Of a stretch of DNA of 38,091 nt, positions 8,188 through 17,442 are shown piece by piece. The notes below the pieces were generated by a model. It ran no database searches, was not told the origin of the DNA, and saw only the letters and a list, made by a program, of their open reading frames with translations. A program made the position numbers and the translations under genes. Position 1 is the stretch's first letter, and every line of letters starts with the position of its first letter. The DNA lies in NCBI GenBank assembly GCA_016838885.1, contig JAEKNW010000279.1:1-38091 (forward strand). The letters run 5' to 3'. This DNA comes from Candidatus Cloacimonadota bacterium (GTDB taxonomy: Bacteria > Cloacimonadota > Cloacimonadia > Cloacimonadales > JAFGVF01).

Positions 8188-9435
8188 ATGAATAATAAAA
8201 AATGGTATTTTACCTTGATGATAATAACTCTGTCCTTGCAGATAAGTGTCTTAACTGCTGGCAATTCAATCTTTTCCGTGAGTGGACTACCATCTCAGTA
8301 TTTGGGAAATGATATCTATAGTCAAGGAATGGGAGATGTAGGATTAGGAGATGGTTTGCGTTTATCCAACGGTTTTGGGAACCCGGCATTGATTAATACA
8401 GCAAACACAGTTAATTTTTATACAGGTTTAAAACTTGGTTATATTAAGTATAATACCGATAGTAATTCAAGTTATACCGACAATGCTTTAGACTTACCAT
8501 TTTTTAGTATTGTTGCCCCTTATGGCAATCATAAATTTGCATTCCAGTTTAATTCTTGGAAATCAGGAAATTTTGATAATATAGTCGAGACCACATATTC
8601 TCTTACCAATGATGATGGAGAGGAAGAAGAGTACACTTTATCTGAACAGAACTTGTTCAGTTCTTATATTTATAAGTTAGATGCCTATTATGGTTATAGA
8701 TTACCAGCCGGGTGGAGTATGGGGCTTGGACCTAATATATATATCGGCCATAGAGAAAGAGAGTTGATTCAAGATTCAGGAAATGGTGTTTTCAATACTA
8801 AAAACAAGACAAAGATAACTTTTACAGATATTGGATTTAGTGCCGGAATCTTGAAACAGGGAGCCACTTGGTCTTTAGGAGCAAATTATGAGTATGGTCG
8901 AGAAATTCAAGCTAAAAAGGAGTTTTTCACCATTCACTCCAATGAAGAATTAGAAGATGTAGAGTTAAACCTACCCCATCGATTTGGTTTTGGATTTGCC
9001 AAAAAATGGGCAGGACTTTTTAAAGTTGCCAGTGATGTTAACTATGAAATATGGGATAGTTTTCTAGGAGAAGACTACCATAATGCTTGGAAAGCGGGAA
9101 TTGGATTTGCTTATGAACCAAAATTAGGCAGAAAAGAGTTTTATAAATTAATCCCGGTCAGGACAGGTTTCTCACTAAGAGAACTTCCTTTTGAGGAAAA
9201 TGATGAGAAGATTTATGAGAAAAGTTTCACAGTTGGATTTTCTCTGCCACTAAAATCAAGAGTAGATAAATTAGATTTTGCCTTTGAATATTTGATTAGA
9301 GGTGATGTTGACACACACGGTATTGAAGACAGATCCAGTATGTTTATGATTGGAGTATCTGGCTTTGATATCTTCAGAAAGGTTCATACTCGCAAGGCAC
9401 CTAGAGATATACCTGTAAAAGAAGATTTAAACTAA
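8188..9435 (+). CDS. Outer-membrane beta-barrel protein (PorV/UPF0164/FadL-like)
   Basis: The 415-residue protein begins with a signal peptide: basic MNNKKW, then a hydrophobic stretch, then cleavage near LTAG (about residue 25). The mature part is a beta-barrel type protein with many alternating aromatic/Gly strands such as YYGYRLPAGWSMGLGPNIYIGH. GMGDVGLGDGLRLSNGFGNPALIN is the N-terminal signature shared by UPF0164/PorV-like proteins, where the NPA motif is typical. In Bacteroidetes PorV helps type IX secretion. Without other T9SS genes here I claim only an outer-membrane barrel of this superfamily, perhaps a transporter for hydrophobic compounds. It is the first gene of a plus-strand run and is 13 bases before the RecJ-like gene. 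Confidence 0.75.
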   Translation: MNNKKWYFTLMIITLSLQISVLTAGNSIFSVSGLPSQYLGNDIYSQGMGDVGLGDGLRLSNGFGNPALINTANTVNFYTGLKLGYIKYNTDSNSSYTDNALDLPFFSIVAPYGNHKFAFQFNSWKSGNFDNIVETTYSLTNDDGEEEEYTLSEQNLFSSYIYKLDAYYGYRLPAGWSMGLGPNIYIGHRERELIQDSGNGVFNTKNKTKITFTDIGFSAGILKQGATWSLGANYEYGREIQAKKEFFTIHSNEELEDVELNLPHRFGFGFAKKWAGLFKVASDVNYEIWDSFLGEDYHNAWKAGIGFAYEPKLGRKEFYKLIPVRTGFSLRELPFEENDEKIYEKSFTVGFSLPLKSRVDKLDFAFEYLIRGDVDTHGIEDRSSMFMIGVSGFDIFRKVHTRKAPRDIPVKEDLN

Positions 9436-9448
9436 TAAGGATAATTTA

Positions 9449-11017
9449 ATGAAGTTACGGTGGTTATATAGTGAAAGTGATAAGAGTTTTATTGATCAGA
9501 TTTTAATCAATCGGAATAAAACAAAATATGATTATCAGAAGAAATTAGAAGATGCACCTAATGAGTTCTTGCTTAGAGATTTGGAGATTGCCATCGATAG
9601 AATATTGCATGCCATGTATCATAATGAAAGAATAGTAATTTTCGGACATGACGATCCTGATGGGGTAACGGCAACTTATCTTCTCTATGATTTTTTTAAT
9701 TATAGTGGCTATCAAAACCATTTCTATTATATCCCGAATAGGCTTGTTGATCATCATGGTATTCAAGACAGCTTTGTTGAATACTTAAAGATTAAGAATG
9801 CCGATTTACTTATTACTGTAGATAATGGGATATCTTCCAAAGACAAAGTGGAAGAGATTAAAGCACTAGGAATCGATGTCATAATCACCGATCATCATCT
9901 TTTTGATCAGGCCAATATCCCCTTAGCTACAGCAGTGATTAATCCAAAACGGGAAGACTGTAGTTATCCTTATGACATGCTTGCCGGTGTGGGAGTATCT
10001 TTAATGCTGGTTAAAGGTATTGCTAAGAAGTTAGATAAAGAGATGAAACCTTCATATTACTTTTGGACAGCAGTTGGTTCTTTAGCAGACAGAGTTCCCA
10101 TGGCCCATGTAAATTGGATAGTAGTGCGCCATGTTTTAGATTACTGGGATGATATTAATGACAATACTATAAATATGTTAAAATCTTTCTGTAGTCCCAT
10201 TGTAAGTAATTTTGATAAAATGAATTTCCTAACATACAGTTATAGAATGATTGCAAATGGCAGAGAACTTGAAGGAAAGCATCATGGTTTGCAGTTTATT
10301 TTGGCAAATGATAAAGAAAAATATGATGAATTCACTCTGATTCAAACTGAGAAAAAGGCCAATGAACAGAATTTATTTGCTCTTAACACCATTATAGCAG
10401 AAATCTTAGCAGATTATGATGGCAAGGGAGTTATCTATTTTGATCAAGAGAGTCGCATCCCTAGTCCCTTATTAGGTACTTGTGCTACTTTTTTAGTTAA
10501 CACCCTTTATGAGCCCGTCATAATGCTGAAAGAACGTGATGATATAATAATTTGCGAAGGAAGATGTAGTGTAGGCTTTAGTATTTTGGAGGCCTTTAAA
10601 TATTGTGAAGAAGCCTTGATTCAATTTGGGGGACATGTAAAAGCAGGCGGTTTTACTATGTATAAAGAGAACTTGCCTAAGTTTATTAAGTTATATCGTG
10701 AATATTTTGAGCAAGAAAAAACTCACATTGAAGAGAATAAAACAATTGATATAGATGCTGTTATAGATATAAATGAGTTAGATAATGATGCAATTGATAA
10801 GTTAGATTTCATGTTACCTTTTGGGCAGGATAACCAAGAGCCGATGCTTTTAGTTAAGAATTTTGATTTGAGTGGTAATCATCATCGATTGTTATTTGAT
10901 AACGGGATTAAAAATGAACTAATTTATGGAAAATCTTACGAACTAGTTGTTCAAATCAATAATAATGGACAAGCTAAAGTGATTGATTACAGAGAGAGTG
11001 ATGAAAATAGTAATTGA
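9449..11017 (+). CDS. DHH/DHHA1 phosphoesterase, RecJ-like single-strand exonuclease
   Basis: The 522-residue protein is a DHH-family nuclease, probably a RecJ-type 5'-3' exonuclease acting on single-stranded DNA or RNA in repair. The metal-binding motifs appear in order: GHDDPDG (residues about 68-74), TVDNG, the family's DHH in IITDHH, and SLADRVPM. The DHHA1 domain has the substrate-binding QFGGHVKAGGFTM near residue 390. It is somewhat shorter than most RecJ proteins (about 560-580), with a shortened C-terminal OB-like region. Related DHH proteins such as NrnA are much shorter. The start ATG is preceded by AAGGA. The gene overlaps the following ferredoxin gene by 17 bases. Confidence 0.85.
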   Translation: MKLRWLYSESDKSFIDQILINRNKTKYDYQKKLEDAPNEFLLRDLEIAIDRILHAMYHNERIVIFGHDDPDGVTATYLLYDFFNYSGYQNHFYYIPNRLVDHHGIQDSFVEYLKIKNADLLITVDNGISSKDKVEEIKALGIDVIITDHHLFDQANIPLATAVINPKREDCSYPYDMLAGVGVSLMLVKGIAKKLDKEMKPSYYFWTAVGSLADRVPMAHVNWIVVRHVLDYWDDINDNTINMLKSFCSPIVSNFDKMNFLTYSYRMIANGRELEGKHHGLQFILANDKEKYDEFTLIQTEKKANEQNLFALNTIIAEILADYDGKGVIYFDQESRIPSPLLGTCATFLVNTLYEPVIMLKERDDIIICEGRCSVGFSILEAFKYCEEALIQFGGHVKAGGFTMYKENLPKFIKLYREYFEQEKTHIEENKTIDIDAVIDINELDNDAIDKLDFMLPFGQDNQEPMLLVKNFDLSGNHHRLLFDNGIKNELIYGKSYELVVQINNNGQAKVIDYRESDENSN

Positions 11018-11180
11018 TACTAGGATATGTGATAGATGTGGTTGTTGTGTAGCTATTTGCCCACAACTGGCAATTGAGATTAGTGAGTATTTGGTAAAAA
11101 TAAATCAAGCAAAATGCATAAAATGCCTTATTTGCTTACCAAGCTGTCCTGTTGGAGCAATTATCAATGTTTCAGAATGA
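11001..11180 (+). CDS. Two-[4Fe-4S] ferredoxin, probable partner of the adjacent reductase
   Basis: This 59-residue protein has two cluster-binding motifs, CDRCGCCVAICP and CIKCLICLPSCP, each CxxCxxCxxxCP, so it carries two [4Fe-4S] centres and moves low-potential electrons in the cytoplasm. I chose the ATG at 11001 over a TTG 18 bases upstream. It is preceded by AGAGAGAG and gives the usual short N-terminus. It overlaps the RecJ-like gene by 17 bases and the reductase gene by 14 bases, which implies translational coupling. In archaea a ferredoxin gene adjacent to geranylgeranyl reductase supplies its electrons (reported for Methanosarcina), and the same is inferred here. Confidence 0.9.
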   Translation: MKIVIDTRICDRCGCCVAICPQLAIEISEYLVKINQAKCIKCLICLPSCPVGAIINVSE

Positions 11181-12351
11181 GCAAATCTATGATGTGGCTA
11201 TCATAGGAGGTGGTCCTGCCGGAATGACTACTGCTTTTAAATGTGCAGAATCAGGTTTAAAAACAGTAGTTTTAGAACGAGACAGAGAAATTGGGGTCCC
11301 AGTTAGATGCGCAGAGGGTGTTATGAATAAAGCACTTGAGCATTATGGAGATATTCCGGAATCAGTAATAGCCTCTCAGATTAATAAAATTATAATTCTT
11401 CCCCCTAACAAAATCCCTATAATAGTTAACTCCTCGCAAGGGGTGATTCTAAATCGAGAGCTATTTGATAAATTCTTAGCTAAGAAAGCTTTAGATGTAG
11501 GAACTAAAATTCTTCTAAAACATGATGTTTTTAATGCTAGCTATAATAGTAATGAAAATTTATTCTACCTTCAAATTAGAGATCAAGGCCTTCCAATTAA
11601 GTCTAAATTATTAGTAGGAGCAGATGGGATAGATTCTCAAGTTGGACGCTGGTTTGGCTTGTCAAAGCAATTAGACTTAGATGATATTGATTCTTGTGCT
11701 CAATATCTTTTATATGATGAAAATATTCAGGATGGAGAATGTAGTTTCATCTTTGATAACACTTATGCTCCAGGTGGTTATATCTGGATTTTTCCTAAAG
11801 GGAATAAATCTGCAAACATCGGTTTAGGGGTAAATCCTAAAAAAGCAGAGAAAAGTGCAAAAGCCTATTTAGATGAATACATAAGCGTCAACTTCCCTAA
11901 AGCAAATGCACTAAGATTCACCTGTGGAGGGGTACCTGTCAGGCAAAGCAATCAAGTTCTAGTTAAAAATAGAGTTATGCTTGTGGGAGATTCTGCTTAT
12001 CAATCAAATGCTATCAGTGGTGGTGGGATTGATACTGCAATTTCTGCCGGACTTTTATGTGGTTCTTCCATCGTTAAAGCCTACTCCAAAGGTCAGTTTA
12101 ACGATAAAAAACTTTCTATATATGAACAAAAATGGCACTCTAAAAACCATAATAAAGAGAAGATTGAGCAGATTATAAAAACCAAAATTACTAATGCTTC
12201 TAATGATAAATTAGATAAGTATTTTGACTACATTCGCGATCTATCTCTAGAAGAACTTAACGTTTTGAATATTTTTAAAACTTTGATTTTAAAGAGGCCT
12301 TCTCTCTTTGCCAAGCTTTCAACCAAAGTTTTCTTTGATTTTTTGAAATAG
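11167..12351 (+). CDS. Geranylgeranyl reductase family FAD-dependent oxidoreductase
   Basis: The flavoprotein belongs to the geranylgeranyl/digeranylgeranylglycerophospholipid reductase family, which saturates double bonds of prenyl chains on lipids or quinones. The FAD-binding Rossmann motif is AIIGGGPAGMTTA near residue 13, followed by VVLERD. The second FAD motif is MLVGDSAYQSNAISGGGID near residue 275, and LLVGADGIDS lies between. I chose ATG 11167 (394 aa) because GGAG lies 9 bases before it, whereas the TTG at 11152 has no site. The last residues end LSTKVFFDFLK with no membrane helix. The substrate is unknown. A polyprenyl phosphate or menaquinone chain is likely, given the adjacent lipid-linked glycosyltransferase (inference). 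Confidence 0.85.
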   Translation: MFQNEQIYDVAIIGGGPAGMTTAFKCAESGLKTVVLERDREIGVPVRCAEGVMNKALEHYGDIPESVIASQINKIIILPPNKIPIIVNSSQGVILNRELFDKFLAKKALDVGTKILLKHDVFNASYNSNENLFYLQIRDQGLPIKSKLLVGADGIDSQVGRWFGLSKQLDLDDIDSCAQYLLYDENIQDGECSFIFDNTYAPGGYIWIFPKGNKSANIGLGVNPKKAEKSAKAYLDEYISVNFPKANALRFTCGGVPVRQSNQVLVKNRVMLVGDSAYQSNAISGGGIDTAISAGLLCGSSIVKAYSKGQFNDKKLSIYEQKWHSKNHNKEKIEQIIKTKITNASNDKLDKYFDYIRDLSLEELNVLNIFKTLILKRPSLFAKLSTKVFFDFLK

Positions 12352-12359
12352 GAGATATA

Positions 12360-13301
12360 ATGAAATTATCTTTTGTAATTCCAGCTTTGAATGAAGAAGA
12401 ATCCATAAATCAGCTTTATCAAGAAATAATCGACAATTGTGGTCAACATGATTATGAGATTATCTTCATAGATGACGGAAGTACTGATAAAACTTTCTCA
12501 GTAATGAGGTTCATTTCAGAGAAAGATAAACAAGTAAAAGTTATTAAGTTTCGTAAGAATTTTGGTAAAGCTTATGCACTCCATACCGGATTTGAAAGAG
12601 TTACCGGGGATATAATTTTTACAATGGATGCTGACTTACAAGATAATCCTGTTGAGATTAGTAATTTTCTTGATAAGATGACTGAAGGATATGATTTAGT
12701 TACAGGATGGAAAGTTAAAAGACGCGACCCTATCAGTAAGCGTTTACCCTCAAAACTCTTTAACTGGGTTACATCTAGAACCTTTAAGCTTAAACTAAAT
12801 GATTATAATTGTGGTTTTAAAGCCTATAGTAAGGCTCTTGTCAAAGAATTAGATATCTATGGTGAGATGCATCGATATGTCCCTGCCCTTGCTGATGCAA
12901 AGGGTTTTAAGGTTGGTCAAATTCCAGTGCATCACAGAGCCAGAGAATTTGGTAAATCCAAGTATGGAATTGAACGCTATCTTAGAGGTTTTTTAGATTT
13001 GCTTACTGTGAAACTAATTACAAAATTTAACCGTTCCCCTCTCTATCTCTTTGGTGGCATAGGTTCTATCCTAACTATACTAGGAACAATCCTCGGACTC
13101 TATCTCACGATCATGAAATACGCTATGGGAATGCCTCTATACAACAGGCCAGCTCTTTTCCTCTCGATTTTACTGATTTTAGTGGGTATTCAATTCTTTT
13201 CAATTGGTTTATTAGGTGAATTAATCGTTAATCAAACCAGAAAACACACAAAAGATAATGCCATTTCTATTGAAGAGGATCTAAATTTTGAAAATAAATA
13301 G
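12360..13301 (+). CDS. Family 2 glycosyltransferase, polyprenyl-phosphate type (GtrB/ArnC/DPM1-like)
   Basis: It likely moves a sugar from a nucleotide sugar onto a polyprenyl phosphate at the cytoplasmic face of the inner membrane. The 313-residue protein has the GT-A features SFVIPALNEEESI at the start, FIDDGSTDKT near residue 40 and the catalytic DADLQD at residues 90-95. HRYVPALAD and SKYGIERYLRG are conserved in this subgroup. Two C-terminal membrane helices (about residues 225-250 and 260-288) match GtrB and ArnC topology. It starts 8 bases after the reductase stop with AGGAG upstream. Its last 14 bases overlap the acyltransferase gene. The donor sugar cannot be told from sequence. Confidence 0.88.
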   Translation: MKLSFVIPALNEEESINQLYQEIIDNCGQHDYEIIFIDDGSTDKTFSVMRFISEKDKQVKVIKFRKNFGKAYALHTGFERVTGDIIFTMDADLQDNPVEISNFLDKMTEGYDLVTGWKVKRRDPISKRLPSKLFNWVTSRTFKLKLNDYNCGFKAYSKALVKELDIYGEMHRYVPALADAKGFKVGQIPVHHRAREFGKSKYGIERYLRGFLDLLTVKLITKFNRSPLYLFGGIGSILTILGTILGLYLTIMKYAMGMPLYNRPALFLSILLILVGIQFFSIGLLGELIVNQTRKHTKDNAISIEEDLNFENK

Positions 13302-14181
13302 AAGAGCCCAGAAGAATTTCTGGGAGAATCTAGGACTTTCCTTCTTCCTGTGGTTCTTTAAAACTCTTAGTGATAAGGGTGTGAAAAGGTTTATGAATTT
13401 TATTTCAGTAAATATAGGTTATCGAATAGGTATTCGCAAGAAATTAGTAATCCAACAAATGAAAAGAGCCCTTCCTGGCCTTAGCCATCAACAAGTATTA
13501 GATTATACAAAAAGAATGTATCAGCATTTTGGTTTAATGGTCTATGAAATCTTCAAATGTGATAAGGATGCCTTAGTTGATAATGCCTCAATTGAAGGAC
13601 TAGATAACATAGAAGAGGCAATAAGTTCAGGCAAGAGTGTGCTGTTAGCTACGGGGCATTTTGGTAATTGGGAGATGTTAGGATTTTATCTTCTAAAAAG
13701 AAAAATCAAACTAAGTGCTATTGCCAAGAAACAACGAAATCCTTTTTTTGATGAGTATTTTGTTCAGTTCAGAGCAAAGTATGGATTAGACCTAATCTAC
13801 CAAAAAGGTGCTCTGAAAGGAATCCTAAGGGCAATAAAAGACAATAGAATGATCTTCTTCTTACATGATCAGGATGCCAGAAAATCTGGTGAAATCATGC
13901 CTTTCATGAATCATGATGCTTCTGTTTTTATGGGTATAGCAAAAATCGCACTTAAAGCTAATCTACCTATTATGCCTGCTTATCATATCAGAACCAAAGA
14001 AGGTAAAAGTATTTTTAGATTTGAAAAAATCTTCTACCCTAGTGATGAAAACATGACTGCTTTCGAGGTAATGGATAAACTCAATAATTCTCTGGCTGAA
14101 ATGATTACTAAGTATCCAGAATTATGGTTCTGGGTTCATAAACGTTGGAAGAGTGTAGAGAGAAAGAAGCGAAACCCCTAA
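13288..14181 (+). CDS. LpxL/HtrB-type lysophospholipid or lipid A acyltransferase
   Basis: The 297-residue protein belongs to the LPLAT family that adds secondary acyl chains to lipid A (LpxL/LpxM) in the inner membrane. The catalytic motif HFGNWE is present with His124 and Glu129. DQDARKSG near residue 194 and LPIMPAYHIR near 230 are the further acceptor and acyl-binding blocks. A hydrophobic segment sits near the N-terminus (residues 13-25). The start is TTG at 13288, with GAGG 9 bases upstream. No in-frame ATG follows until well inside the conserved region. Translational coupling with the GT2 gene is likely. It supports an outer membrane with acylated glycolipid. Whether the true substrate is lipid A is inference. 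Confidence 0.85.
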   Translation: MKINRRAQKNFWENLGLSFFLWFFKTLSDKGVKRFMNFISVNIGYRIGIRKKLVIQQMKRALPGLSHQQVLDYTKRMYQHFGLMVYEIFKCDKDALVDNASIEGLDNIEEAISSGKSVLLATGHFGNWEMLGFYLLKRKIKLSAIAKKQRNPFFDEYFVQFRAKYGLDLIYQKGALKGILRAIKDNRMIFFLHDQDARKSGEIMPFMNHDASVFMGIAKIALKANLPIMPAYHIRTKEGKSIFRFEKIFYPSDENMTAFEVMDKLNNSLAEMITKYPELWFWVHKRWKSVERKKRNP

Positions 14182-14192
14182 GATTGTTAAGG

Positions 14193-15407
14193 TTATTCGT
14201 ATCGCAAAGCATCTATAAGATTTAAGTTAGCTGCTTTTCGAGCCGGATACCAACCAAAGAAAATTCCGATTATAGCTGAGAAACTAAATGAAAGTAGCAC
14301 TGACCAAGTTGTAATAACAACACTCCAGTTCATCATATTTCCTACAACTTTGGCTACGACAGAGCCCAAGACAATGCCAATTATCCCACCTAATCCACTT
14401 AAAAAGATTGCTTCAAAGATAAATTGTCTAAGTACATCTCTTTTCTTGGCTCCAACAGCCATGCGTAATCCTATCTCTTTGATTCTCTCAGTAACAGATA
14501 CCAGCATAATGTTCATGATTCCAATACCTCCTACTATGAGTGATATTCCTGCTATACTTGATAGTAGAAGAGTTATGGTAGATGAGACATTATTAGCCAT
14601 ATTAGCCAGATCTGTTTGAGAATTAACAATAAAACTATCTTCGGTTAGAGTTTTATTTTTAAGAAGAAGAAGTTGTAAAATCTCTTCTTTTACGATAGGG
14701 ATTATATCTTTAGAAATTGCTGATACATTTATGGTAATCTGAGGCTCTCTCCAGCCTCTAAGTCTTGCTAAGACAGTAGTGTAGGGAATTAAAACAACAT
14801 CATCTAAATCACCACCTACAGCACTCTGACCTTTTTCGGCAAGAACCCCAACAATTTCAACAGGGACATTTCTGATTGTGATTCTTTGTCCGACAGCTCC
14901 ACCATCAGGAAAAAGATAATCTGCAACGGTTTTACCAAGAACCATAACCTTTGCTCCAGATTGAATTTGAGTAGAAGAGAAAAACTGCCCATCCGAGACG
15001 TCGTAATTCCTGATAAAAAAGTATTCAGAGTTAACTCCATAAGCCATTGTTCGCCAGTTTTTTGAGCCAGCTCTAAGCCTACCATAGGTTGTTACAACGG
15101 GTGATATATAGTTAACACCTTGGACTTGATATTTTATAGATTCAACATCAGTTAACTTGATTGCATTACCTGTGCCTGATTCTTGTCTAACAGCAGTTCT
15201 CGGATTGGAGTTAGAAGAGACGGTAATGACATTAGTTCCCATTGTGGCTATTTCAGCTTCCACTAATTTCTTGGCTCCCTCTCCGATGGCCAACATCGTA
15301 ATAACAGCTCCAACCCCAATGATGATACCAAGCATTGTTAAGAGTGTTCTAACTTTATTTTTTACTAATGACTTTAAAGCAACTGTAAGTATTTCGAATA
15401 ATAACAT
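14193..15407 (-). CDS. MacB-type ABC transporter permease (FtsX family)
   Basis: This 404-residue membrane protein has the layout of the MacB permease part. An N-terminal helix (about residues 17-43, TLLTMLGIIIGVGAVITMLAI) is followed by a large periplasmic domain. Three C-terminal helices come after about residue 280, with TERIKEIGLRMAVGAKKRDV (the conserved FtsX coupling segment) between the second and third. It ends WYPARKAANLNLIDALRYE, a family hallmark. The ATP-binding domain is a separate gene immediately upstream, overlapping by one base (TAATG). Such complexes do mechanotransmission-driven export of peptides, lipoproteins or small molecules. The neighbouring adaptor indicates a tripartite pump, but no TolC homologue is in the window. 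Confidence 0.92.
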   Translation of the reverse strand: MLLFEILTVALKSLVKNKVRTLLTMLGIIIGVGAVITMLAIGEGAKKLVEAEIATMGTNVITVSSNSNPRTAVRQESGTGNAIKLTDVESIKYQVQGVNYISPVVTTYGRLRAGSKNWRTMAYGVNSEYFFIRNYDVSDGQFFSSTQIQSGAKVMVLGKTVADYLFPDGGAVGQRITIRNVPVEIVGVLAEKGQSAVGGDLDDVVLIPYTTVLARLRGWREPQITINVSAISKDIIPIVKEEILQLLLLKNKTLTEDSFIVNSQTDLANMANNVSSTITLLLSSIAGISLIVGGIGIMNIMLVSVTERIKEIGLRMAVGAKKRDVLRQFIFEAIFLSGLGGIIGIVLGSVVAKVVGNMMNWSVVITTWSVLLSFSFSAIIGIFFGWYPARKAANLNLIDALRYE

Positions 15408-16159
15408 TAGTTCTCCTCTTTTTTAGCGTGAGATAGCTGTTTTAGAACTTCCATAGCACTTTCAATTTTGTGGTTCTTAACATCATTGATAATTTTGCCA
15501 TCTGAGAAAGTTACTATTCTTTCAGTAAATTGTGCAATTTCAGGCTCATGAGTAACTATGATGATGGTGATTCCTTTTTTGTGAAGCTCCTGAAAGACAT
15601 TTATTATTTCCAAACTGGTTCTGGAATCTAGATTACCTGTGGGCTCATCTGCAAAAAGTATCACCGGATTATTAACGATCGCTCTGGCAATAGCTACTCT
15701 TTGTTGCTGTCCACCAGATAATTGATTAGGATAATGATGTAATCTTTCGCTCATCTGAACAGTCTTTAAAGCATCTTCTGCCATGGAAATACGTTCTTTT
15801 CTTTTCAGACTTTTCCGATATAATAGTGGCAATTCAACATTTTCAAGAGCAGAGGTTCGAGAGAGAAGATAGAAAGATTGAAAGACAAAGCCTATTTTTT
15901 GATTTCGAATATCTGCTAAGTCGTCTTTAGGGATATCTTCAATCATGACATTATCAAGTCTATAAGAACCGGAAGTCGGCTTATCTAGACATCCCAAAAT
16001 ATTCATAAGGGTAGTTTTACCAGAGCCACTCATACCCATGATAGAGACAAACTCTCCTTTTTGGATGGATAGATTAATACTTTGCAAGGCATGAACCTCA
16101 ATATCCCCCATTTTATAGGTTTTCGTTAGATCTTTAACCTCAATTAAGTTGATTAACAT
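15407..16159 (-). CDS. ABC transporter ATP-binding protein (MacB/LolD type)
   Basis: This 250-residue ATPase energises the FtsX-type permease encoded directly after it. The motifs are all present: Walker [10 protein letters not shown] near residue 42, the signature [14 protein letters not shown] near 143, Walker [14 protein letters not shown], and the switch His in IIIVTHEPE. Its closest family is the LolD/MacB exporter class. The last 25 residues ([14 protein letters not shown]...) are a short charged tail beyond the core domain. It is 9 bases downstream of the adaptor gene, so adaptor, ATPase and permease are one operon. The start gives [18 protein letters not shown], normal for the class. 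Confidence 0.94.
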   Translation of the reverse strand: MLINLIEVKDLTKTYKMGDIEVHALQSINLSIQKGEFVSIMGMSGSGKTTLMNILGCLDKPTSGSYRLDNVMIEDIPKDDLADIRNQKIGFVFQSFYLLSRTSALENVELPLLYRKSLKRKERISMAEDALKTVQMSERLHHYPNQLSGGQQQRVAIARAIVNNPVILFADEPTGNLDSRTSLEIINVFQELHKKGITIIIVTHEPEIAQFTERIVTFSDGKIINDVKNHKIESAMEVLKQLSHAKKEEN

Positions 16160-16168
16160 GATAAGTCC

Positions 16169-17413
16169 TTAGAATCTTCGCTGTTGCATACTATTTGAGA
16201 AAGCACTTGAACTACCTGCAGTGTTTGTTAAATAACTAACTCCAATTATAACTTCGCTTCCTTCTTCGAGACCAGAAACTACTTCAATAAATGTACCATC
16301 AGATTCGCCAACCTTTATATCGATTTGCTTTGGTAGTCCATTTTCTAATATCCATATTTTTGCATCTCTCTGACTCGATTGCTTTTCTCCGGTCATCCCT
16401 TCTTTTTTTCTACCCTGTCCTCTCCTAGTCTCAGCTGTTGGGGTTACGACTGGAGCACTTTCGATCTTTTTTGAATCTATTCCCATAGATTCCCAGATCT
16501 CTTGAGTTGGTCTAAACTGCATTGCTCGTTCTTGAATTGCTAAAACATTAGGTTTTTCCGAAATGATAATTTCTAGATTTGCAGTCATTCCAGGGAGAAG
16601 AATATTACCGGGATTTTGGATTGATATGATAACAGGATAGGTTATCACGTTTTGGTCTGAAGAGGGATTCAATCTAACTTGCTTAATTGTCCCTTTAAAC
16701 CTTTTTTGGGTGAAGGCATCTACGGTAAATCTCACAGGGAGCCCTTCTTTTACTTTGCCAATATCAGCTTCATCAATATTTGCTTCAATTTGCATTTCAT
16801 CCAATTTATTAGCAATCATAAAGAGAGTTGGTGCATTAAGACTGGCTGCCACTGTCTGCCCCTCATCAACATTCCTTGATGTAACAATACCATCAATGGG
16901 GGAGTAAATAAAGGCATTGGTGAGATTCTTCTGAGCCTTTTGTACTGAGAATTCAGCTTTTGCCAGACTTTGAACTGAGAGATTATAAGTATATTTTGCT
17001 TGCTTGAGTTCGTATTCAGATATCATGTTCTGATCAAAAAGTTCTTGTTTTTTATCTACATCATCAGAATTGTTTTCTAAAGTTAGCCTACTCCGATTTA
17101 GTTCAATTTTTGCTTCTTCCAAGGCCATTTCTAAGGTTTCAGTATCTAATTTTGCCAATAAGTCACCTTTTTTAACTGAATCATTGAAATCTTTATATAG
17201 TTTTTCGATTTTCCCTGAGACTTCAGTACCAATTTCGACCTTAGTAATAGGATTAATTGTACCAATGGAGGTTATAGTTTGGGTTATAGTCGTTGTCCCA
17301 GTTTTAAAAACTCTCCATTCCATGGCATTTGTCTTATTTTTAAATTTCCAGTATCCTGCACCTATTAAGCCAATAATTATTATTATAAGGGCGAATTTAG
17401 CTATTTTTCTCAT
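16169..17413 (-). CDS. MacA-like periplasmic adaptor (HlyD/RND membrane fusion family)
   Basis: This 414-residue adaptor would link the inner-membrane ABC pump to an outer-membrane channel. It has an N-terminal membrane anchor (residues 6-22, with little ahead of it). A barrel/lipoyl half follows, ITKVEIGTEVSGKIEKLYKDFNDSVKKGDLLAKLD near 55-90. Next come an alpha-helical hairpin (about 95-165) and the second lipoyl half, YSPIDGIVTSRNVDEGQTV. A beta-barrel and membrane-proximal domain complete it. An unusual Lys/Arg/Glu-rich insert (ETRRGQGRKKEGMTGEKQ) interrupts the C-terminal domain near residues 325-345. The start has GAGGA upstream. It is the first gene of the adaptor-ATPase-permease operon, and the palindromic element at 17443 lies about 30 bases upstream of it. 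Confidence 0.9.
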   Translation of the reverse strand: MRKIAKFALIIIIIGLIGAGYWKFKNKTNAMEWRVFKTGTTTITQTITSIGTINPITKVEIGTEVSGKIEKLYKDFNDSVKKGDLLAKLDTETLEMALEEAKIELNRSRLTLENNSDDVDKKQELFDQNMISEYELKQAKYTYNLSVQSLAKAEFSVQKAQKNLTNAFIYSPIDGIVTSRNVDEGQTVAASLNAPTLFMIANKLDEMQIEANIDEADIGKVKEGLPVRFTVDAFTQKRFKGTIKQVRLNPSSDQNVITYPVIISIQNPGNILLPGMTANLEIIISEKPNVLAIQERAMQFRPTQEIWESMGIDSKKIESAPVVTPTAETRRGQGRKKEGMTGEKQSSQRDAKIWILENGLPKQIDIKVGESDGTFIEVVSGLEEGSEVIIGVSYLTNTAGSSSAFSNSMQQRRF

Positions 17414-17442
17414 AATGATTCCTCATTTTTTAATTTATTTTT

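Noticed and set aside
14182-14192. Terminator between the convergent acyltransferase and MacB-type genes
   Set aside because: Only 11 bases separate the stops and no hairpin is visible.
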